NCBI GenBank assembly: GCA_041389885.1
Contig: JAWKRB010000006.1
Location: 124,001-188,000 of the forward strand
DNA length: 64,000 nucleotides
Direction of reading: 5' to 3'
From: JAWKRB01 sp041389885
GTDB lineage: Bacteria > Myxococcota_A > Polyangia > Polyangiales > Ga0077539
Shown: positions 50,486 to 59,871 of the stretch, one piece after another
How positions within the stretch are numbered: position 1 is the stretch's first letter
Layout of the letters: the number at the start of each line of letters is the position of its first letter
Translations under genes and position numbers: made by a program
Notes under the pieces: generated by a model
What the model saw: the letters and a program-made list of their open reading frames with translations, nothing else
Databases searched by the model: none
What the model was told of the DNA's origin: nothing

Positions 50486-51016
50486 ATGCTGAGTGTTGGA
50501 GACCGCCTGCCTTCTTTCTCGCTCAAGGCCGCCGTGAGCCTGGAGCCCGGCAAGGAGTTCGCGGACGTCACCGATGGGTCCTACGAGGGCAAGTGGCGGG
50601 TGCTCTTCGCGTGGCCGATGGACTTCACGTTCATCTGTCCGACGGAGATCATCGAGTTCGGCAAGGCGCACGGTGATTTCGCCGACCGGGACGCGCAGCT
50701 GCTGGGGATGAGCACCGACACCCACCACGTGCACCTCGCGTGGAGGCGACACCACGACGGGCTGCGGGACCTCCCCTTTCCCATGCTCGCCGACACGAAG
50801 CGCGAGCTCTCGAGCGCCCTCGGGATCCTGCACAAGACCGACGGCGTGTGCCTCCGCGCGACCTTCATCGTCGACCCGCAGGGGGAGATCCGCTGGGCCA
50901 GCGTCAACGACCTGAGCGTGGGGCGGAGCGTGCCCGAGGTGCTCCGGGTGCTCGACGCGCTGCAGACCGACGAGCTCTGCCCGTGCAACTGGCAGAAGGG
51001 CGAAGCCACCCTGTGA
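50486..51016 (+). CDS. ahpC: AhpC-type peroxiredoxin
   Basis: 176 residues. Thiol peroxidase of the AhpC/Prx1-like group, which reduces hydrogen peroxide, organic peroxides and peroxynitrite. The peroxidatic Cys51 is in FTFICPTE; the resolving Cys is one of Cys165/Cys167 in ELCPCNW near the C-terminus, as in the mycobacterial AhpC that works with AhpD. FPMLADTKRELSSALGI and GVCLRATFIVDPQGEIRWA are typical. The ATG has AGGAG nine bases upstream. Expressed from the sigma-54-type promoter at 50,419 by inference, together with ahpD. Confidence 0.92.
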   Translation: MLSVGDRLPSFSLKAAVSLEPGKEFADVTDGSYEGKWRVLFAWPMDFTFICPTEIIEFGKAHGDFADRDAQLLGMSTDTHHVHLAWRRHHDGLRDLPFPMLADTKRELSSALGILHKTDGVCLRATFIVDPQGEIRWASVNDLSVGRSVPEVLRVLDALQTDELCPCNWQKGEATL

Positions 51017-51026
51017 GGCGCTGACC

Positions 51027-51548
51027 ATGGAGAACCTCGACGCGCTCCTCGATCGCCTCCCCGACGCCGCGAAGGACCTGCGGCTCAACGTCAAGGCCGT
51101 CCTCGGCGAGAGCTCGCTCACGCCCGCGCAGACCTGGGGCACCGCCGTCGCGTCCGCCATCGCGGCGGACCACCCGGAGCTCCAGCGGGCGGTGACCGAG
51201 GCCGCCCGCGCGCGCGTCGAGGCGCCGGTCCTCGACGACGCCGTCGCCGCCGCGGCGATCATGGGGATGAACAACGTGTTCTACCGGTTTCGGCACATGG
51301 TGCCGGGCTACGAGCAGATCCCCGCGCGCCTGCGCATGAACCGCCTCGGGCGCCCCGCGACGAGCCGCGTGGACCTCGAGCTCTTCTCCCTCGCGGTGAG
51401 CGCGATTCACGGCTGCGAGGCATGCGTGCGCTCGCACGAGAAGGTCGCGCTCGAGGGCGGCCTCTCGCAGCAGCAGGTGTTCGACGCCGTGCGCATCGCC
51501 GCGGTGCTGCACGGCGCCGCGGTCGCGCTGCGCGGCGCGGCGTCCTGA
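51027..51548 (+). CDS. ahpD: Alkyl hydroperoxide reductase AhpD
   Basis: 173 residues, all helical. The CxxC active site is Cys130-Cys133 in HGCEACVRSHE, with the conserved His upstream of the pair and the His/Glu downstream that form its proton relay. AhpD re-reduces AhpC, using electrons from a lipoamide-containing partner in known systems. Ten bases separate it from ahpC; no AhpF flavoprotein is present, which fits the AhpC-AhpD type of couple. Confidence 0.93.
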   Translation: MENLDALLDRLPDAAKDLRLNVKAVLGESSLTPAQTWGTAVASAIAADHPELQRAVTEAARARVEAPVLDDAVAAAAIMGMNNVFYRFRHMVPGYEQIPARLRMNRLGRPATSRVDLELFSLAVSAIHGCEACVRSHEKVALEGGLSQQQVFDAVRIAAVLHGAAVALRGAAS

Positions 51549-51569
51549 GCGGCGCCGGGGCGCGCGTCG

Positions 51570-52607
51570 CTACCGCACGCGCCTGCGCTGCAGGGGCCCC
51601 GACGCGACCACCTCAAAGGCCGTGCCGGGGATCGCCTTGAGCTGCTCGAGGTCGTGGTCGTTCCAGCGCCGGTCGGTGGCGCCGCTGACGTACCAATTTC
51701 CGCCCGTGTCGGCGACGAACATCCCGTACCGCTGCAGCGCGACCGCGATGACCCGCGCCTGACCCCGCAGCGACGCCGTGGGGTAGCTGGCCTTGAGCCG
51801 CATGCGCAGCCCCATGGGGGGCGCCTCGGCGTCGTGGTCGTCGCCGCCGGGGTGGGTCGCCGGCGCGATCCACGCGGCCTGCGTGTGCTCAAAGGTCACC
51901 CTGAGCGCGTGGCGGATCTCGCCCTGCATCACCTCGTCGAAGCGCGCGAGGCCGGGGAGAATCGGGAGCCCCGCCTGGTCGCAGGAGGTCCACTCTCGCG
52001 GGCGCAGGCGGTTGCTTCGGAGGTCGAAGGTCGCGCCCGACCCCGCCGCCCAGCCCGCCCCGTCTCGCACCGCGTGGTAGAGCTCGAAGAGCCTGCACGA
52101 GCCCTGCTGCACCACGAGCACGTGGTGGTCGCGGCCCACCTCGATGGGCGCGTCGGGCGGGATCGGGTAGGGCCCCGGGTCGCTCTCGTCGCCGTACTCC
52201 GTGAAGCGAATGGGCACCCGCGCCTGCGTCGCCGGGACGACCACGTAGGGGATGCCGTAGTCAGGGTTCGACCCGAAATCGGGGTGGAGGTTCGGGTCGC
52301 CGTGGCGCTGGATGTTCGCGATGTAGCGGTCCGAGAGGGGGTCGACGGGGTCGCGGGAGACGTCGCGGTTCCACGGGTTGTCGGAGGGGAAGACCTCGCA
52401 CCCGCCCACGGTCGGCCGCGCGTCGGCGGCGACGGTCACGGGGATGTTGGCGATGGCCGACTCCGACGGCTCGCCCGAGGGCTCGACGCTCTCGGGCTGC
52501 GCGACCTGCGTCGTCTCGGGGGCCATGCGCTGGAGGATCCGCGAGGGGGAGCACCGGCACGAGGCCAGGCAGGGGAGCGACAAGAGGGCGAGGCGCGCGA
52601 GGTTCAC
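51570..52607 (-). CDS. Conserved-looking lipoprotein with CEVFPSDNPWN motif
   Basis: 345 residues. Signal peptide with lipobox LASC (Cys17). After a Pro/Glu/Ser-rich linker the mature domain begins with CEVFPSDNPWNRDVS, and continues as a long beta-rich globular domain (YGIPYVVVPATQARVPI, DHHVLVVQQGSCRLFELYHA, HALRVTF). Similar secreted proteins occur in actinobacteria and deltaproteobacterial relatives as far as I recall, without known function. Several His and Asp (HPGGDDHDAEAPPMG near residue 260) could bind a metal. It is convergent with ahpD. Confidence 0.78.
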   Translation of the reverse strand: MNLARLALLSLPCLASCRCSPSRILQRMAPETTQVAQPESVEPSGEPSESAIANIPVTVAADARPTVGGCEVFPSDNPWNRDVSRDPVDPLSDRYIANIQRHGDPNLHPDFGSNPDYGIPYVVVPATQARVPIRFTEYGDESDPGPYPIPPDAPIEVGRDHHVLVVQQGSCRLFELYHAVRDGAGWAAGSGATFDLRSNRLRPREWTSCDQAGLPILPGLARFDEVMQGEIRHALRVTFEHTQAAWIAPATHPGGDDHDAEAPPMGLRMRLKASYPTASLRGQARVIAVALQRYGMFVADTGGNWYVSGATDRRWNDHDLEQLKAIPGTAFEVVASGPLQRRRVR

Positions 52608-52628
52608 CGTGGGGTGAGGCAGGTCGTA

Positions 52629-54101
52629 TCACCGCGCGACGAGGCGCCGCAACGCGCCGATCGCCGCGCGGCCGTCGTCGGTGCGCGCGGCGAGGGCCGC
52701 GAGGGTCGCGGGGAGGCTGAGCGCGAGCGCGAGGTGCAGCGCGAGGTCGAGGGCGAGGGAGCCCGTGCGCGTGGCGCTCCCCGCGACGCCGAGGAGCAGC
52801 GCGGCGGCGGTGATCGCGCCGAACGCCGCGTAGTCGTATCGGACCGGCAGCACCCTGCGCGACGCGGCGTGGAGGCCCACCGCGTAGACCAGGAACACCA
52901 CCGGGCTCACCACCAGCGCGCCGCGAAATCCCCAGCGCTGCACGAGGAACCAGCCCACGACGACGTCGAGCGCCGCGACCAGGGGCTCGAACCACGCGAG
53001 GGCTCGCGCGTCGCCGCCCACGAGCAGGCCGTTGCGAAAGAACTCGCCCATCTCCCGCAGGGCGTACCCGATGGCGACGGAGGGGATCACCCAGCGCGCG
53101 GCGGAGAACGAAGGCCCAGCGACCAGGGACACCAGCTCGGGCGCGAGGAGGGTCAGCCCCAGCGCGGCGCTCGCGTACAGCCCGAAGAAGAGCGTCGCGG
53201 CCCGGGCGTAGCGCGCGGGGCCGTCAGGCTCCGCCCAGACCTCGTACATACGCGCGCCCCAGGCGTTGCGCAGGGGGCTGCCGAGGCTGCTGCTCACCTG
53301 CACCCCGAAGCGAACTCCGAGGGACCACACGCCGACCTCTTCGAGGGTGCAGAACGCGTTGAGGTGCACCGCGCGGGTGTGGCCCAGCGCGATGAGGGCC
53401 AGGGCGCCGGGGAGCAGCGGCCACCCGAAGCGCAGGAGCCGCGCGAGCACGGCGGCGTCGAAGGCGCGCCCGTTCTCTCGGAGCGTGAGGACGCCCAGGG
53501 CGACGGCGTAGAGCGCCGAGGTCACCAGGGATGACAGGCAGATGCCCGCCACGCCGAGGTTCATCGGCACGACGAAGGCGACGTTGAGCGCGAAGCCCAG
53601 CGCGGCGCGGGAGAGGGTCCACGCGACGAAGGCGCCCGCTCGGCCGTCGGCGCGGAGGATGGCGAGGGGCACCTCGAGCACGCCCTGAAAGGCGACGGAG
53701 GCGAAGGTCATTCGCAGCACGTCGGCGCGCGACGCGTCGCGGATCCAGACGCGCGCGAGGGCGGGCGAGGCGAGCACGCCGAACGCGCTGACGAGGGCGC
53801 CCAGCACGCAGAGGGCGAGCACCGTGGTGGAGATCACCCGGCGCCGCTCGGCGGCGTCGGCCGCGGCGCGCACGTTTCGAATCACCGGGTCGGCCAGGGC
53901 CGCGCTGAAGAGCGTCACCGCGGTCAGGTCCGCGGTGTCGAGCAGCTCGAGCACGCCCAGCTCCCGCGCGCCGAGGTGGTGCGCGTAGATGGGCACCATC
54001 ACGAAGCCGAGCACCCGCGTCACCACCATCGCGAGCACGTACGCGCTCGCGTCGCGCGCGGCGCCCGCGCTCGGTGTGTTCGCGGGCGGTGTGGGGGTCA
54101 C
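52629..54101 (-). CDS. Oligosaccharide flippase (Wzx/MOP superfamily)
   Basis: 490 residues, GTG start, with about 12-14 membrane segments and short loops. AYVLAMVVTRVLGFVMVPIYAHHLG at the N-terminus is the typical first helix pair of polysaccharide exporters of the MOP superfamily. It would flip undecaprenyl-linked glycan units across the inner membrane. No glycosyltransferase cluster adjoins it; the lipoprotein gene at 51,570 lies 21 bases downstream and might be cotranscribed. Confidence 0.85.
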   Translation of the reverse strand: MTPTPPANTPSAGAARDASAYVLAMVVTRVLGFVMVPIYAHHLGARELGVLELLDTADLTAVTLFSAALADPVIRNVRAAADAAERRRVISTTVLALCVLGALVSAFGVLASPALARVWIRDASRADVLRMTFASVAFQGVLEVPLAILRADGRAGAFVAWTLSRAALGFALNVAFVVPMNLGVAGICLSSLVTSALYAVALGVLTLRENGRAFDAAVLARLLRFGWPLLPGALALIALGHTRAVHLNAFCTLEEVGVWSLGVRFGVQVSSSLGSPLRNAWGARMYEVWAEPDGPARYARAATLFFGLYASAALGLTLLAPELVSLVAGPSFSAARWVIPSVAIGYALREMGEFFRNGLLVGGDARALAWFEPLVAALDVVVGWFLVQRWGFRGALVVSPVVFLVYAVGLHAASRRVLPVRYDYAAFGAITAAALLLGVAGSATRTGSLALDLALHLALALSLPATLAALAARTDDGRAAIGALRRLVAR

Positions 54102-54253
54102 GGCCGCACAGTCCTAAAAAACTCCACCCCCGCGCAAGGCGAAGCCACCCGCGGGCTGCGGGGAGAATTCCGCGGTTTCTGCGCGCACGGCGTTGACCCA
54201 GACCGTGCGCGCCGGGGACACTGGGCCTTCATAGGCTGCATCGGAGGTTCCTG

Positions 54254-56419
54254 GTGTCGTTTCGTCCTCGCTTGGTGTTGTTCGCCGCCCTCGCGGCGCT
54301 CATGAGCTGCTCAGACTCGTCTTCTCCCACCTGCTCGGAGCCTCGGCAGGCGTGCGGCGCGACGTGCGTTGACCTCTCGGTCGACCCGTCCAACTGCGGC
54401 GCTTGCGGCACCGCCTGCGGCGCTCGCTCGGTGTGCGTGGCGGGTCGGTGCCAGCTCAACTGCCCGACCGGCCAGCAGCAGTGCGGCATGACGTGCACCG
54501 ATGTCGCGACCGACCGCGCCAATTGCGGCGGCTGCGGCATGGCCTGCCCCTCGGGGCAGGTGTGCGCCAACGGCGCGTGCTCGCTCAGCTGCGGGAGCGG
54601 CCTCGCGACGTGCCTCCCGGGGTCGGGCGATTTCGACGCGTCGACCTCCGAGCCGTACTGCGCGAACACCCGCGTCGACCGCGCCAACTGCGGCTCCTGC
54701 GGCACCCGCTGCGACGTGGGCGAGTTCTGCGTGCAGGGGCGCTGCGTGCTCGTGTGCCCCGAGGGGCAGTCGAACTGCAGCGGTCGCTGCGTCGACCTCC
54801 AGACCGACTCGACCAACTGCGGCACCTGCCGAACGCCCTGCGGCACGGGCTTCACCTGCAACGGGGGCCGCTGCCGCTCGACGGCCTGCTCCGCCGGCGC
54901 GACCACCTGCAACGCGCAGTGCGTCGACCTGATGACCGACCCGTACAACTGCGGACGGTGCAGCTTTCCGTGCCTGAACGGGCAGGGCTGCCGCGCGGGC
55001 ATGTGCGTGCGGGTGTGCGCGCAGTCGCAGCTCACCTGCGGCGACGAGTGCGTCGAGGGACAGTCTGACGTGCGCAACTGCGGCGCCTGCGGCAACCGCT
55101 GCGCCGCGGGCACGGTGTGCCAGGCGGGGGCCTGCGTCACGCAGTGTCAGACCGGGCAGATGCTCTGCGGCGGGCAGTGCGTGAGCCTGAGCACCGACCG
55201 CGCCCACTGCGGCGGCTGCGGCATGGCCTGCCCGGGCTCTCAGGTGTGCACCGGCGGCATGTGCGCGGCGAGCTGCGCGACGGGGCAGACGCTCTGCGGG
55301 TCGACCTGCACGAACACCGACTTCGACCGCGGCAACTGCGGCGCGTGCGGCACGGCCTGCGCGGCCGGTCAGCTGTGCGCGGGCGGTCGCTGCGTCGCCG
55401 CGGCGCCGGTGGACGTGACCTGCGGCACGGGCCTCACGCTCTGCGGCGGCCTCTGCGCCGACACGCGCTCGAACAATCGGCACTGCGGCGCCTGCGGCAT
55501 GGCGTGCGCGTCGGACCGCACGTGCGTGAACGGCGCCTGCGTCGCGCCCTGTCCCGAGTCTCAGGGCCGCTGCGGCGGCACCTGCACGGCGCTGCAGAGC
55601 GATCGCATGAACTGCGGCGGCTGCGGCAACGTGTGCATCACGGGACAGAACTGCGTGAGCGGCACGTGCCAGTGCCCCGCGGGGCAGCAGATCTGCGGCA
55701 TGGCCTGCGCGAACGTGCTGAACGACGCCACGAACTGCGGCTCCTGCGGCAACCGCTGCGCCACCGGGCTCACGTGCTCGGCGGGTCGGTGCGTGATGAC
55801 GCCGACGACGCGGTACCAGCGCGCGGCGACGACGACGGGGATCACGTTCATCGACGCCTGCGCGGCCCCTGGGGCGCAGACGATCCTTGCCCTCGCGGAC
55901 GGCGCGTCGGCGCAGGTGCAGCTGCCCTTCCCGGTGCGCTTCTGGGCGACCGATGTCGGCGCGATGCAGATGGTGAACGTCGCGGCGTCGGGGTGGCTCA
56001 ACCTGCGCGGCGGCACCGAGAGCAACCGCACGGGGACCATTCCTTCGACGACGCTGCCCAACGGCGTGATCGCGCCGTACTGGCGCGACGCGCGCACCCG
56101 CAGCGGCGTCTGCGTGGCGACGGTGGGCACCGCGCCCAACCGCCGCTTCGTGGTCGAGTGGAACGACGCGGGGGAGATCACCACCGCCGACGGCGGCGCC
56201 GCGGTGCTCTCGTCGACGCACTACACCTACGAGGTGATCGTGTCGGAGGGGACCAACACCATCGACTTCGTCTACCAGCGCCTCGACGGCGTGCGGCAGG
56301 CGACCGTCGGGATGGAGAACATCACCGGCACCCCCGGGATCTCGGGATGCCCCGACCCCTCCGTGTACGCCTGCACGCCCTACCCTGGCTTCGTCGCCCG
56401 GTTTGAGCCGATCCCGTGA
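54254..56419 (+). CDS. Cys-rich repeat stalk lipoprotein A
   Basis: 721 residues, GTG start behind GGAGGTT. The signal ends in lipobox LMSC (Cys19). Residues 25-520 are about twelve modules of about 40 residues of the form C-x-x-x-C-x-D-x2-x3-D-x2-NCG-x-CG-x-x-C…G-x-C, each with six Cys. The last 200 residues are a beta-rich domain (TGITFIDACAAPGAQ, FPVRFWATDVGAM, ASGWLNLRGG, GVIAPYWRDAR, TYEVIVSEGTNTIDFVYQ) shared with the next gene's product and, more distantly, with the C-terminus of the protein at 5,699. The picture is a lipid-anchored, disulfide-stiffened stalk presenting a head domain. The ligand is unknown. Confidence 0.85.
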   Translation: MSFRPRLVLFAALAALMSCSDSSSPTCSEPRQACGATCVDLSVDPSNCGACGTACGARSVCVAGRCQLNCPTGQQQCGMTCTDVATDRANCGGCGMACPSGQVCANGACSLSCGSGLATCLPGSGDFDASTSEPYCANTRVDRANCGSCGTRCDVGEFCVQGRCVLVCPEGQSNCSGRCVDLQTDSTNCGTCRTPCGTGFTCNGGRCRSTACSAGATTCNAQCVDLMTDPYNCGRCSFPCLNGQGCRAGMCVRVCAQSQLTCGDECVEGQSDVRNCGACGNRCAAGTVCQAGACVTQCQTGQMLCGGQCVSLSTDRAHCGGCGMACPGSQVCTGGMCAASCATGQTLCGSTCTNTDFDRGNCGACGTACAAGQLCAGGRCVAAAPVDVTCGTGLTLCGGLCADTRSNNRHCGACGMACASDRTCVNGACVAPCPESQGRCGGTCTALQSDRMNCGGCGNVCITGQNCVSGTCQCPAGQQICGMACANVLNDATNCGSCGNRCATGLTCSAGRCVMTPTTRYQRAATTTGITFIDACAAPGAQTILALADGASAQVQLPFPVRFWATDVGAMQMVNVAASGWLNLRGGTESNRTGTIPSTTLPNGVIAPYWRDARTRSGVCVATVGTAPNRRFVVEWNDAGEITTADGGAAVLSSTHYTYEVIVSEGTNTIDFVYQRLDGVRQATVGMENITGTPGISGCPDPSVYACTPYPGFVARFEPIP

Positions 56420-56445
56420 CCCCCGCATCGAGCAAGAGCAAGACC

Positions 56446-58677
56446 ATGACGTCACCCCTTCACTTCTGGATTCGCCCATGCGCGCTCGCGCTGGCCGCGG
56501 CGTTCGCGGTCGGCTGCGAGGCCGAGGTCCGTCGCTTCGGCGGCGCGGACGCGAGCGCGACGCCCACCGACACCCCCGAGGGCAACGCGTCGTCCTGTGA
56601 CGGCGGTGAGGCGCTCTGTCGCGGCAACTGCGTCGACCTCTCGAGCGACCTGGCCAATTGCGGTCGCTGCGGCAACAGCTGCCAGGCGGGGTACGTCTGC
56701 ATCTCGGGTCAGTGCACCGTCGACTGCCCCAAGGGGCAGGTCCGCTGCGGCACCACCTGCGCGAACCTGATGACCTCGCAGGACAACTGCGGGACCTGCG
56801 GGAGTTCGTGCCCGAGCGGGAGCGTCTGCTCGGGCGGGCGCTGCGCCGTGGAGTGCGAGGCGCCCTACCTCGCGTGCGACTTCGTCGAGGCGCCGGCGGT
56901 GCGCGACGCGGGCGTGACCGACTCCGGCGTGCGCGACGCGGGCGTGACCGACTCCGGCGCGCGCGACGCGGGCGTGGCCGACTCCGGCGTGCGCGACGCG
57001 GGCGTGACCGACTCCGGCGCGCGCGACGCGGGCGCGGCCACGCTCCGCTACTGCGTCGACCCCTCCGTCGACGAGCGTAACTGCGGCGGCTGCGGCATGG
57101 CCTGCCCCTCGGGGCAGATCTGCCGCGACAGCACCTGCGTCCTGCAGTGCGGCCGATCGCAGACGATGTGCGGCAGCCGCTGCGTCGACACCGACAGCGA
57201 CGTGTCGAACTGCGGCGGCTGCGGCATGGCCTGCACCGACGCGCAGCGGTGCGTCTCGGGCACCTGCACGGGCACGAGCTGCCCCACCGGCACCACGCAG
57301 TGCGGCACGCAGTGCATCGACACCCGCTCTGACGCGCAGAACTGCGGCATGTGCGGCTCGGTCTGCGCGGCGCCTCAGTTCTGCCGCAACGGCGCCTGCG
57401 AGCTCGTGTGCCCCATGGGCCGCGCGGCGTGCGGCGGCCGCTGCGTCGACACGATGAACGACGGGCTGAATTGTGGGATGTGCGGCACGGCCTGCGGCGC
57501 TGGGCAGGTCTGCAACGCGGGCATGTGCACGCTGACCTGCCCCATGGGCTCGGCCGCGTGCGACGGCCGCTGCGTCGACCCCACCACCGACCGCGCGAAC
57601 TGCGGCGGCTGCGGCATGGCCTGCGGGGCCGGACAGGTCTGCACCGGCGGGCGCTGCGCGGGCGCGTGCGCCGCGGAGCAGACGCGCTGCCTCGCGGGCT
57701 GCACCAACACCGCGTTCGACCCCAACAACTGCGGCGAGTGCGGCTTCGTGTGCGGCGCCGGCTTCGGCTGCGTGGGCGGGGCCTGTCGCCCCCTCGCGGG
57801 CGTCGACGCGGGGGCGTGCGCGCCCCCGGCGGTGCTCTGCAACGGGAGCTGCATCGATCCCCGCAACGACAACGCCAACTGCGGCATGTGCGGCCGACGC
57901 TGCGGCGAAGACCGCACCTGCGCGGGCGGCGTCTGCGTCGAGGCCTGCGCGCCGGGCCAGGTGCGCTGCGGCAGCACCTGCTCGGTGATCGACAGCGACG
58001 GGATGAACTGCGGCGCGTGCGGCAACGCCTGCCCGGTGGGGCAGGTCTGCTACATGGCGATGTGCACCACCGCGCCGCCCGTGCGCTATCGCCGCGCGAC
58101 GAGCACGGCTGGGATCACCTTCTTCAACGCGTGTAGCGCGCCGGGGAGCCAGCGGGTGCTCGCGGGCTCTGACGACGGATCCGTGCGGGTGGCGATCCCC
58201 TTCGCCTTCAGGTTCTGGGCCGAGAACATCGCCGCCGGCGCGATGATGAACGTGACGTCCAACGGCTGGATCGGCGTGCCGCCGAACACCGCGGCGAGCC
58301 TCAGCGGGACCATCCCCTCGGTGAGCACTCCGAACGGCGTGCTCTCGCCGTACTGGACCGACAACTACAACCGCACCACGGGCCAGTGCATCGCGACCAC
58401 GGGGTCGGCGCCCTTCCGCCGCTGGGTGATGCAGGTGGATGACGCGGCGCACTGCTGCTCCACCGCGGCCGGCGTGAACAACACCTACGAGGTGGTGATC
58501 CACGAGAGCACCAACAACATCGACTTCATCTACCAGTCGATGACCGGCGCGCGAAACGCGACGGTGGGTCTCGAGAACCAGACCGGCACGATGGGCATCT
58601 CGGGCTGCCCGACGGCGACCTCGTACACCTGCACGCCGATGGCGAACTCGGTCGTTCGCTTCGAGCCCTCGCCCTGA
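56446..58677 (+). CDS. Cys-rich repeat stalk lipoprotein B
   Basis: About 743 residues, a paralogue of lipoprotein A directly upstream. Lipobox AVGC (Cys near 24). Two modules are followed by a five-unit VRDAGVTDSG tandem repeat (around residues 152-198), then about ten more six-Cys modules (NCG-x-CG-x-x-C) and the same 200-residue C-terminal domain (AGITFFNACSAPGSQ, FRFWAENIAAG, GVLSPYWTDNYN, TYEVVIHEST, ATVGLENQTG). A GTG overlapping the upstream stop at 56,416 is an alternative start; the ATG gives the cleaner signal peptide. The two probably form one transcript and arose by duplication. Confidence 0.83.
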   Translation: MTSPLHFWIRPCALALAAAFAVGCEAEVRRFGGADASATPTDTPEGNASSCDGGEALCRGNCVDLSSDLANCGRCGNSCQAGYVCISGQCTVDCPKGQVRCGTTCANLMTSQDNCGTCGSSCPSGSVCSGGRCAVECEAPYLACDFVEAPAVRDAGVTDSGVRDAGVTDSGARDAGVADSGVRDAGVTDSGARDAGAATLRYCVDPSVDERNCGGCGMACPSGQICRDSTCVLQCGRSQTMCGSRCVDTDSDVSNCGGCGMACTDAQRCVSGTCTGTSCPTGTTQCGTQCIDTRSDAQNCGMCGSVCAAPQFCRNGACELVCPMGRAACGGRCVDTMNDGLNCGMCGTACGAGQVCNAGMCTLTCPMGSAACDGRCVDPTTDRANCGGCGMACGAGQVCTGGRCAGACAAEQTRCLAGCTNTAFDPNNCGECGFVCGAGFGCVGGACRPLAGVDAGACAPPAVLCNGSCIDPRNDNANCGMCGRRCGEDRTCAGGVCVEACAPGQVRCGSTCSVIDSDGMNCGACGNACPVGQVCYMAMCTTAPPVRYRRATSTAGITFFNACSAPGSQRVLAGSDDGSVRVAIPFAFRFWAENIAAGAMMNVTSNGWIGVPPNTAASLSGTIPSVSTPNGVLSPYWTDNYNRTTGQCIATTGSAPFRRWVMQVDDAAHCCSTAAGVNNTYEVVIHESTNNIDFIYQSMTGARNATVGLENQTGTMGISGCPTATSYTCTPMANSVVRFEPSP
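56899..57042 (+). repeat. 30-base tandem repeat coding VRDAGVTDSG
   Basis: Nearly five head-to-tail copies of a 30-base unit beginning GTGCGCGACGCGGGCGTGAC. Units differ by only one or two bases (Val/Ala at position 1, Thr/Ala at position 7). The length is a multiple of three, so copy number can change without breaking the frame. Confidence 0.9.
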
Positions 58678-58718
58678 CACCCCTCGCGGCGCCCCGCCGC
58701 GCCCCCAGACCTCCCCCG

Positions 58719-59867
58719 ATGAACGCCGCGGTCTACGTGCATTTCCCGTGGTGCGTTCAGCGCTGCCCCTACTGCGACTTCGCCACGAGCGCCGCGCGAC
58801 CCGAGGCGATCCCTCACGCGCGCTACGCCGACGCGGTGATCGAGGAGCTCCGGCTCCGCGTGGAGGCGGCGGGAGGCCTCCGTCCCTCCACGCTCTTCTT
58901 CGGCGGCGGCACGCCCAGCCTGTGGTCCCACGAGGCGCTGGGGCGGGTCGTCGCCGCGGTGCGCGCGCTGGGACCCGTCGACGAGGTGACCGTCGAGTGC
59001 AACCCCACCAGCATCGACGCCGCGAGGGCGAGCGCGCTCTTCGACCTCGGCGTGACCCGGCTCTCGCTGGGGGTGCAGTCGCTGCGCGACGAGCACCTGC
59101 GCTACCTCGGTCGCCTCCACGACGCCGACGGCGCGCGCCGCGCGGTTCGCGCGGCCGTGGCGCACGGGGGCCTTCGGGTGAGCGCCGACTTCATGTTCGG
59201 AATGAACGGCCAGCAGACCCCCGCGCTGCTCGAGGACCTCAGCGAGCTCCTCGACCTCGGGATCGAGCACGTCTCGGCCTACATGCTCACCATCGAACCC
59301 GAGACCCGCTTCGGCGAGCTCGCCCGCAAGGGAAGGCTCCCGAGGCTCGCCGACGACGACGTCGCCGCGATGTACGAGTCCGTCGAGGCCCACCTCGAGG
59401 CCCGAGGGCTCGATCACTACGAGGTCTCGAACTACGCCCTCCCTGGGGCCGAGGCGCGGCACAACGTCGCGTACTGGCGGGGCGATCCCTACCTGGGTCT
59501 GGGGGCGGCCGCGGTGGGCTGTCTGCCCGAGCGGGAGGACCCTCTGCGCGCCTCGCGCTGGCGAAACGTCTACGACGTCGACGGCTACCTCGGCGCGCTC
59601 TCGGAGGCGAGGCTACCGCCGGAGGAGCGCGAGTCGCTCGACCCCGACACGCGGGCCCGGGAGGCGCTGCTGCTCGGCCTGCGGTCGACCGAAGGCGTCG
59701 ACCTCGCGAGGGTGCTGGCGCGCACGGGGGTCGACCTGCGGAGCAGCCGCGCGAGGGCGTCGCAGCGGGCGCTGTCGCGGGGGGATCTCGAGGAGGAGGG
59801 AGGGGTGTGGAGGATCCCCCGTCGGCGCTGGCTGCAGGCCGACGGCATCACCTCCGCGCTCTTCTGA
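58719..59867 (+). CDS. hemW: Radical SAM heme chaperone HemW
   Basis: 382 residues. Radical SAM cluster Cys in HFPWCVQRCPYCDF (C-x3-C-x2-C) at the N-terminus with the extra Cys/Asp-Phe typical of the coproporphyrinogen dehydrogenase family; FFGGGTPSLW, ECNPTSID and RLSLGVQSL follow. It lacks the N-terminal extension and the fourth Cys arrangement of true HemN, so it is called HemW, which binds heme and delivers it to respiratory proteins. The 41-base gap after the stalk lipoprotein has no clear terminator. It is convergent with the RND gene. Confidence 0.92.
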   Translation: MNAAVYVHFPWCVQRCPYCDFATSAARPEAIPHARYADAVIEELRLRVEAAGGLRPSTLFFGGGTPSLWSHEALGRVVAAVRALGPVDEVTVECNPTSIDAARASALFDLGVTRLSLGVQSLRDEHLRYLGRLHDADGARRAVRAAVAHGGLRVSADFMFGMNGQQTPALLEDLSELLDLGIEHVSAYMLTIEPETRFGELARKGRLPRLADDDVAAMYESVEAHLEARGLDHYEVSNYALPGAEARHNVAYWRGDPYLGLGAAAVGCLPEREDPLRASRWRNVYDVDGYLGALSEARLPPEERESLDPDTRAREALLLGLRSTEGVDLARVLARTGVDLRSSRARASQRALSRGDLEEEGGVWRIPRRRWLQADGITSALF

Positions 59868-59871
59868 GAGG

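Noticed and set aside
56899..57042. Regular repeats that might be a short CRISPR array.
   Set aside because: The units are directly adjacent with no spacers, keep a codon frame inside a lipoprotein, and no cas gene is nearby.
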